DNA of 64,000 nt from Clusia tigrina (Eukaryota; Arthropoda; Insecta; Diptera; Clusiidae): contig OV050030.1 in NCBI GenBank assembly GCA_920105625.2, forward strand, positions 100,442,152 through 100,506,151, in the 5' to 3' direction. The notes under the pieces are model-generated. The model saw only the letters and a program-made list of their open reading frames with translations. It was not told the origin of the DNA and ran no database searches. Below, piece by piece: positions 58,515 to 64,000 of this stretch. Each line of letters starts with the position of its first letter. The stretch's first letter is position 1. Position numbers and translations under genes: made by a program.

Positions 58515-59784
58515 AAAAGGTTTGAAAAATTGTATCAGCATCCATTGTACGATGTTCGCATTTTTTTCTGTTATGCTGGTCTGGTGTCTGTTATATATGT
58601 TGGCAATACCAACCATTTTGGATTGTCAGTTTGTTTTTGATAGATAAAAAGGTTAGTCGTGTTTTGGTGTGCTCTTCGATTTTGTACTATTCGAAAAAAA
58701 GGATCAAAGAAACTGTATTCAGTTTTGTGTAAAAAATGAAATTAAATGCGCAAGGACATTTGAAATGTTGACTGTGGCCTTTGGCGAGTCTACTATGAGC
58801 AGAACACAAGTTCAATTGTGGTATAACCGGTTTAAGGAAGGCCGAGAAGATGTCAATGACGATGCTCGTCCTGGTCGCCCGAGCACGTCAACAACCGATG
58901 AAAACATTGACGCAGTGTAAAAAATGATTTTAGATAATCGGCGAATCACTATCAGAGAGGTTGCTGATGATGTTGGCATATCGTTCGGCTCATGCCAAGC
59001 AATTTTTACGGATGTTTTAGGCATGAAACGTTCGGCAGCGAAGATTGTTCCAAAATTGCTAAATTTTGAGCAAAAACAACGTCGCATGGACATCGCTCAG
59101 GAGCTGTTGAACATCGTCAACGACGATCCAGATTTCCTCAAAAAGATCATAACTGATGACGAATCGTGGGTGTATGGCTATGACATTGAAACCAAAGCCC
59201 AATCATCCCAATGGAAACGTCCAGATGAGCCAAGGCCGAAAAAAGTACGTAAAGTTCGGTCGAACGTAAAGGTTTTGCTAACAGTTTTCTTTGATTGCAA
59301 TGGCGTCGTGCATCATAAATGCTTGCCACAAGGTCGTACGGTCAACAAGGAATACTACCTTGAAGTTATGCGCCGTTTGCGAGAAGCAATTCGTCAGAAA
59401 CATCCAGAATTGTGGAAAAACCAATCATGGATTTTCCACCATTATAACGCACCAGCTCGCACATCGATGATTGTGCGTAATTTTTTGGCCAAAAAGAAAA
59501 CCATTATCATGCCTCAACCACCGTATTCACCGGACTTGGCCCCCGCTGACTTTTTTCTCTTTCCAAAACTGAAGACAATGGAGAAAGAAAAGCGTTTTGC
59601 TACGATTGAGGAGATAAAAGAAAAATCGAAACAGGAGCTGTGTTTCGAGGATTGGAAAAAACGCTGGCATAAGTGTATTATATCTGAGGGGAATTACTTT
59701 GAAGGGGACAAGATAGTTGTTGATGAATAAATAAATACTTTTTGAAAAAATTGAAAATAACGGTTATTTTTTGATCAAACCTCG
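58515..59784 (+). mobile_element. Mariner element, near full length, dead
   Basis: The 3' terminal repeat AACGGTTATTTTTTGATCAA...CCTCG ends at 59784 with TA at 59785. The 5' terminal repeat is degraded: similarity to the short copy at 20121-21025 begins only near 58547. The insertion lies in errantivirus integrase sequence, which continues right after the TA. Confidence 0.85.
58735..59730 (+). pseudogene. Mariner transposase, stop and catalytic change
   Basis: The N-terminal paired helix-turn-helix region runs from about 58735 (EIKCARTFEMLTVAFGESTM, VQLWYNRFKEGRE, GRPSTSTTDENI). A TAA at 58918 interrupts it, then it is open from 58924 to 59730. Catalytic blocks: ITDDESWVYGYD with the first aspartate, FHHYNAPART where the usual HHDNAPA aspartate is Tyr (about 59440), and YSPDLAPADFFLFP with the third aspartate of the D,D34D triad. 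Two lesions, a stop and a D-to-Y change, abolish activity. Confidence 0.9.
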
Positions 59785-59786
59785 TA

Positions 59787-60285
59787 TTCCTAAAAAAGTA
59801 ATTTGCGACCAAGGAGCTGTAGTTACAGCTAACATTTCGAAGACTTTTGTAAACAGTACAATATCACATTACATATTACCTCATTCCAACAGACTATCAG
59901 TAATTATCCAATAAAACGGCTACATTCAACCTTAACAGAAATCTATAGAATTATCTTAACTACTCGAAAAGAGAACAAAATTGATCTTAGCCACGAAGAA
60001 ATATTATTAAAAACACTCATAAGTTGCTATAACCCCATTCACTCGGCAACCAAACTCACAATTTACGAAGTTGTCTGTGGAAGAACCTCCAAATTTTATA
60101 ACGAATTAAATCTCAATACAAAACATGAATACTAAATAAATTCCAGTCTATACTTTCCAAAAAGACAGAGCAGAGTATTTAGTCAGCAACAGAATGGACA
60201 AAATTATTGAAATTAGTGAACAACCAGAAGAAAGGAATCCTAATGGAATAAGAAAACAAGATAACTCACCGATTTACTAAACAAA
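59787..60285 (+). pseudogene. Errantivirus-like integrase remnant
   Basis: It starts right after the mariner TA with IPKKVICDQGAVVTA (second catalytic aspartate), then CKQYNI-like text with frame damage, TSFQQTISNYPIKRLHSTL and TEIYRIILTTRKENK. It ends with the C-terminal text STKLTIYEVVCGRTSKFYN and KDRAEYLVSNRMDKI, finishing at about 60279. The catalytic glutamate (normally PIERLHSTL) is Lys. The family is the 17.6/297/ZAM type of Ty3/gypsy integrase. The upstream RT is not present in the window next to it. Confidence 0.75.
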
Positions 60286-60419
60286 TAATTTAAAAAAAAA
60301 ATAAAATAAGATGGTAACAACAAAGAACCAAAAATTACACAAATGAAAAATAACAAGAAAAAAACAAACAAAAAATAGATAGCTTTAATTAAACCATACA
60401 TATACTACTAACTATATAA

Positions 60420-61200
60420 ACAATTATTATTACATTTAATCATAGCATCACTCAAATGTACGCTCAGCTATTTGAAATACGCGACTTGTCAAAGAGCAAG
60501 GCCACTCAGATTAGGACAGGCAAGACAAATTACCTTTCAGACATTGCACAAAGGATAGTATAGGCTAAACTAAGTATAATATTCAAACTACTGAGCTCAA
60601 CAGAATTAATAGAAATACAAGAAAATTTAAATAAACAAAATGTACAGCTCAGATCAGATGAACATATTTATAAACTACTCGGCCTCCAGGCCTGCTATAA
60701 CGATACTAATATTATTATCAGCATCCGAATACCAATGCCTATCCATCGAATCCTACCTACTTCATATTATTCCACTACCAATAGGTAAAACTTAACAAGT
60801 CATTACAAAACCATACGTAATCCATAATAAAAGATAAAAAAAATAAAAATAAAAATATAATTATAGTCAGTATTTGAACGAACCATGCCCAAAAATAGAA
60901 GGTTGATTCTACTGCAATAACTTAGCAATTAGCAAGAACACTCTAAAAACTCTACATGCATCGGACGTTGGTAAACTCGTGACGATATTTCAACCAGAGT
61001 AAATTTTATAATTTTCTTAAATTCTACTTGCACACAAAAACCACAATCCATAGAAGGCACTGCTTTAATACACTAAGAAGGCTGCCAAGTTGAAATCAAC
61101 GAAATAACGATCTTCCGCAACGACACAACAGTGCAAAACATTTACAGCTATACAACGAAGGCTATCATCACGATCCGGCTAATCGCATCGGTATCGTATA
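60420..61200 (+). pseudogene. Probable errantivirus env remnant
   Basis: Downstream of the integrase, broken frames resemble insect errantivirus envelope protein: QLFEIRDLSKSKATQIRTGK near 60460-60520, a Leu/Ile-rich helical stretch (ELIEIQENLNKQNVQLRSDE) near 60605-60665, a IRIPMPIHRILPT block near 60725, and a EGCQVEINEITIFRNDTTV block near 61080-61130. Position and order fit env; the similarity is from memory and weak. Many stops are present. Confidence 0.45.
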
Positions 61201-61219
61201 TCCTGCGAAAACTCAAGCC

Positions 61220-61489
61220 TTGGTGCACCGCCGAGGGATCACTTTTAGACGCTCCGACCCCTTTGCAATCCTTGTGGCCGTTGCTTTACTCTCAGGTGTA
61301 GGAGTTACGCATGCTGCAAGAGTACTACAACAACAAAATCAACATCAATCCCAATACAGCGGAATCAGCAAAAAACCACAACAACACCTGTCAATAGTGG
61401 ACGGAAACGCCGAATGGGAGGAGACTTCGAATTATCATGAAATTAATATAAGCAATTATTATTTCAACAGAATAAGCACTATATGCTAA
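61220..61489 (+). other. Open frame with one hydrophobic segment, unassigned
   Basis: 89 codons (GTG or no clear start). Residues 14-35 (DPFAILVAVALLSGVGVTHA) look like a signal or membrane segment, followed by a Gln-rich tail. It could be the end of env or unrelated. Sequence before it in the same frame (YNEGYHHDPANRIGIVYPAK) is also open, so the true frame may start near 61140. Its composition is more GC-rich than its surroundings. Confidence 0.35.
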
Positions 61490-62320
61490 TATTCAAAATT
61501 CATTGTAATTATGAGGAAGCACTTTTATTGTAATATTTAATAGGAACACTTTATTTAGTTTACTTTAATGTGTGTGAAATCAAAAAAGAGAGAATTCAGA
61601 ATTAAAAGTGATTTGAAGTGAATACCTTGTGTTGTGTTATAAGAAAATTTTAATTTTTTTTCTGTAAGTCCCCAGTCGAGGACTTAACTCGTGCGAGTTT
61701 TTTCATCAACCATCATTAGGAGCATATCTACGGTAATTAGGGTACCTTGCGTTTATTATAATAGATGGAAGCGTAGTTTCTATCTGATCGACACCATTTC
61801 TTACGTATGGCTTTGCAGCGTCAATATACTCGTACGTACTAATATAAAATTTCGCTCAAAAATATAGTATGGGTCCTAAGTTATAAAAATATGTCAATAG
61901 TGGCAGTGGCTGTAAAAATAACCCACCCATTTTTTGTGTACCAGTTAATGTTAACCCGCAACTTTCCTGTGAAATTTCGTTAATAAATATTCAATTGGAA
62001 CTTAGTAATAGTTTTGCTTAATTATGGGCGTGGCAATAGTAGTGTCATCACCGTATAGTTATATTATTGGTAAATAGTTATATTAGTGGTAATATCATTT
62101 CAAATAGTACTTATGTTGGACAACAAACAGCAGGATCGTAACTATTATAATTTCATTTTCTGCTATAATAGGTTCTCATGTTATAAAATAGTTTAGTAAG
62201 GTTTAGATGGTGGATATAGAGGAATAGGCAGAAGAGAGATGTGAGATGGTGAGTATAAACATGTAAAATAAAAAACATAAGTAAACAAAAAATGTCTGTT
62301 CTCATTTATTTAAAGTAAGC
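61490..62320. other. AT-rich stretch with a double hairpin
   Basis: No gene was recognised. At 61666-61699 two adjacent hairpins occur (AAGTCC...GGACTT, then AACTCG-TG-CGAGTT) followed by a T run. This may be an LTR or polyadenylation region of the errantivirus-like element, but no partner LTR was found. Confidence 0.4.
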
Positions 62321-62740
62321 TTATTTTATTAAATTTCTTCTACTATGATTGTGTGAGTATGGTCCGAGGGCAGATCTAGCGATGATTCTACGTGGAAATG
62401 ATGCGACTCCGAAGTCTATAAAGTCTGGTATCTTACCTTTATCTGTAGGCCAATATGTGGAGCTGCCATAAGATAAAACGTCCAGCCATAGTTTAGTTAT
62501 AGTTGATAATAGCCTTCTCGCCTTTGGAGTTACTAGGAGAGAGCCCCAATGGGTATTTTTTGCATTGAAATCTCCAGCGGCAAAGAATTTAGTACCGAGA
62601 GTACTAAAAAAGTGTTTATATTGGTATTTCTCTATATTGTGTCTGGGTGGGCAGTAGGTTGCTGATATTATTTGTCCACTTACATATTCATGGAGTATAA
62701 CACTTGTTGCTTGAATATAATCGGTGTTGAAATTTTGCAT
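62321..62740 (-). pseudogene. Jockey endonuclease part
   Basis: 139 open codons: QIISATYCPPRHNIEKYQYK, FFAAGDFNAKNTHWGSLLVT and TYWPTDKGKIPDFIDFGVAS. The N-terminal third, with the first metal-binding residues, is absent. The frame ends within 3' flanking sequence. Confidence 0.75.
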
Positions 62741-63420
62741 TGGAAATGCTTTATTCTATTTTCAAATGTGCTGGGCATTGAACTGGAGCCAAACGTTTTC
62801 TGAGTTCTTCAACTGTTACCTTCCTATGTTGAACATAGCGAAGGTTATAAAAATGATGTTCTTCACCTTTCTTGAGTTTCGTGTTGTCTGGTTGTATTAC
62901 ACCTAGGAAGAGTGATTGTGGAATCTTATTTTTCTTGTGTATATTAAACACGGATTTTATTTGACATCTTTCTTAAGACAGTGCTCCCTAGATTTCATAG
63001 ATTTCTACATCAGATTCAATGTCCCTCAAATATACCGGCAGTTCTGTACTACTTTTAAGTTGATAAGTATAATATCATCATGCTGTTGTGCTTTACTGTA
63101 CTTACAGTTGAAAATATACAGTTGTTGCCTTCACTCAGAGTTCGCTGTTTTATTGTCTTCTCAGACTTTGTATTTACTTGCGGAACATTTACGCCGTCAG
63201 TGGTTGTATGATTGAGCTGCGCATTAAAAGTTTCAGTTTGCATACCTGCAATGGGTTTGTTTACAGGTGTTTGAGTATTAACAACCTTTACTCTCCCATC
63301 AAGCGGGGAGGATCATGTCTTTGTATCACTAACAATCGCGTTTGCTCAGGTTGCTCGCTTCTGCTGCGGAGAGCACCGAAAGATCATGTGCAATGAATAT
63401 TACGATTAACGTTTAATTTA
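62325..63420 (-). mobile_element. Jockey-clade LINE fragment, antisense
   Basis: The minus strand carries a Jockey ORF1 and endonuclease joined by a deletion. ORF1 pieces are 63055-63243 and 62751-62951 (FNIHKKNKIPQSLFLGVIQP, YNLRYVQHRKVTVEELRKRL, the PRE_C2HC domain). The zinc knuckles are missing. The endonuclease follows at once, and the element is cut before the RT. Confidence 0.75.
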
Positions 63421-64000
63421 TTTTGCTATGTAATTGAAATAAGCACAAAATTCACTGTGATCAATTTAGAGTTTAATTTTTTAAATTCGTTCCCTTCACT
63501 TATTTTAAACTCTGGTAGTTTAGTTAAAAAAAAAAAATATCAATTTCCAGCGTTAGACAAATTAATGACAAAATAATAAAATTTAAATTAAAAATTAAAA
63601 ACACGTACCTGGCTTTCGCTGTTCTCACTCAATATCCAAATTGAGTTGGAAAATATTATATACTTTAAGGATTTTAATATTGTTAACATTTCATAGTAGT
63701 ATTTTTAAATGAACAGGGTTAACACTTTCATTATCTGGTTATTATATATGTGATATTACAGTAAATATATAAGGGAACTGTCATGGGTCCTGAAAGCATA
63801 TTATATTCTTTCTTTTTGGCACAAAATGTATACTATGCCATTACCCCAGTCCAAATTTTTATATACATTATTGGAGCAGATCTAATAATAAAAAAATAAG
63901 GTGGTATTATTTACTTATTATTTGAAAGGAAACAAAAAAGACACAGATTTGTCTCCAAATATGTTGCAAGCTTTCAAACAACATAAATGTTAGCAAATGT
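63421..64000. other. AT-rich stretch, nothing recognised
   Basis: No ORF above 60 codons with recognisable content and no repeat signature was seen. Confidence 0.4.

Overview
The window looks like a repeat-dense stretch of an insect nuclear genome, most likely a higher fly. This is an inference from the mix of families: Jockey and R1-clade LINEs, a BEL/Pao element, an errantivirus-like Ty3/gypsy element, mariner, a Minos-like Tc1 element with its short intron, and a Polinton/Maverick. No complete host gene, tRNA or rRNA is seen. The only host-like signal is a possible TATA box, signal-peptide exon and splice donor near 1.4-1.6 kb.

Left part (1-6.2 kb): the 3' end of an R1-clade LINE, an AT-rich stretch, an errantivirus-like gag-protease remnant, and a Jockey LINE that interrupts it. 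Middle (6.2-38.4 kb): a broken Polinton. Its polB gene, a zinc-finger/coiled-coil ORF, a capsid-region gene, an integrase with a chromodomain and two further conserved genes lie between about 23.6 and 38.4 kb. About 6.2 kb of it is copied in inverted orientation at 6.2-19.2 kb. Both arms carry the same R1-like LINE inside polB. Only the left arm carries a 6.6 kb BEL/Pao element, and the right arm keeps the empty target site. The loop between the arms holds a Jockey tail, a mariner deletion derivative set in a (TA)n tract, and several unassigned small ORFs, one of them a pseudogene with two in-frame stops. A second Jockey and a partly inverted Minos-like element split the Polinton on its right side.

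Right part (38.4-57.9 kb): a GC-richer head-to-tail array of six R1-clade LINE copies. They all point the same way and each pair is separated by an (AC)n microsatellite, as expected for (AC)n-targeting R1-clade lineages of the Mino/Waldo type. Only the first copy has a full 5' region and an intact ORF1; the fourth has the best-preserved ORF2. Far right (58.5-64 kb): a nearly complete but dead mariner, integrase and env remnants of an errantivirus-like element, and an antisense Jockey fragment.

The elements do not form a pathway. The interest lies in the order of events: the LINE entered polB first, then the inverted duplication formed through 2-bp microhomologies, then BEL entered one arm, while AC-targeted elements stacked onto each other's tails.
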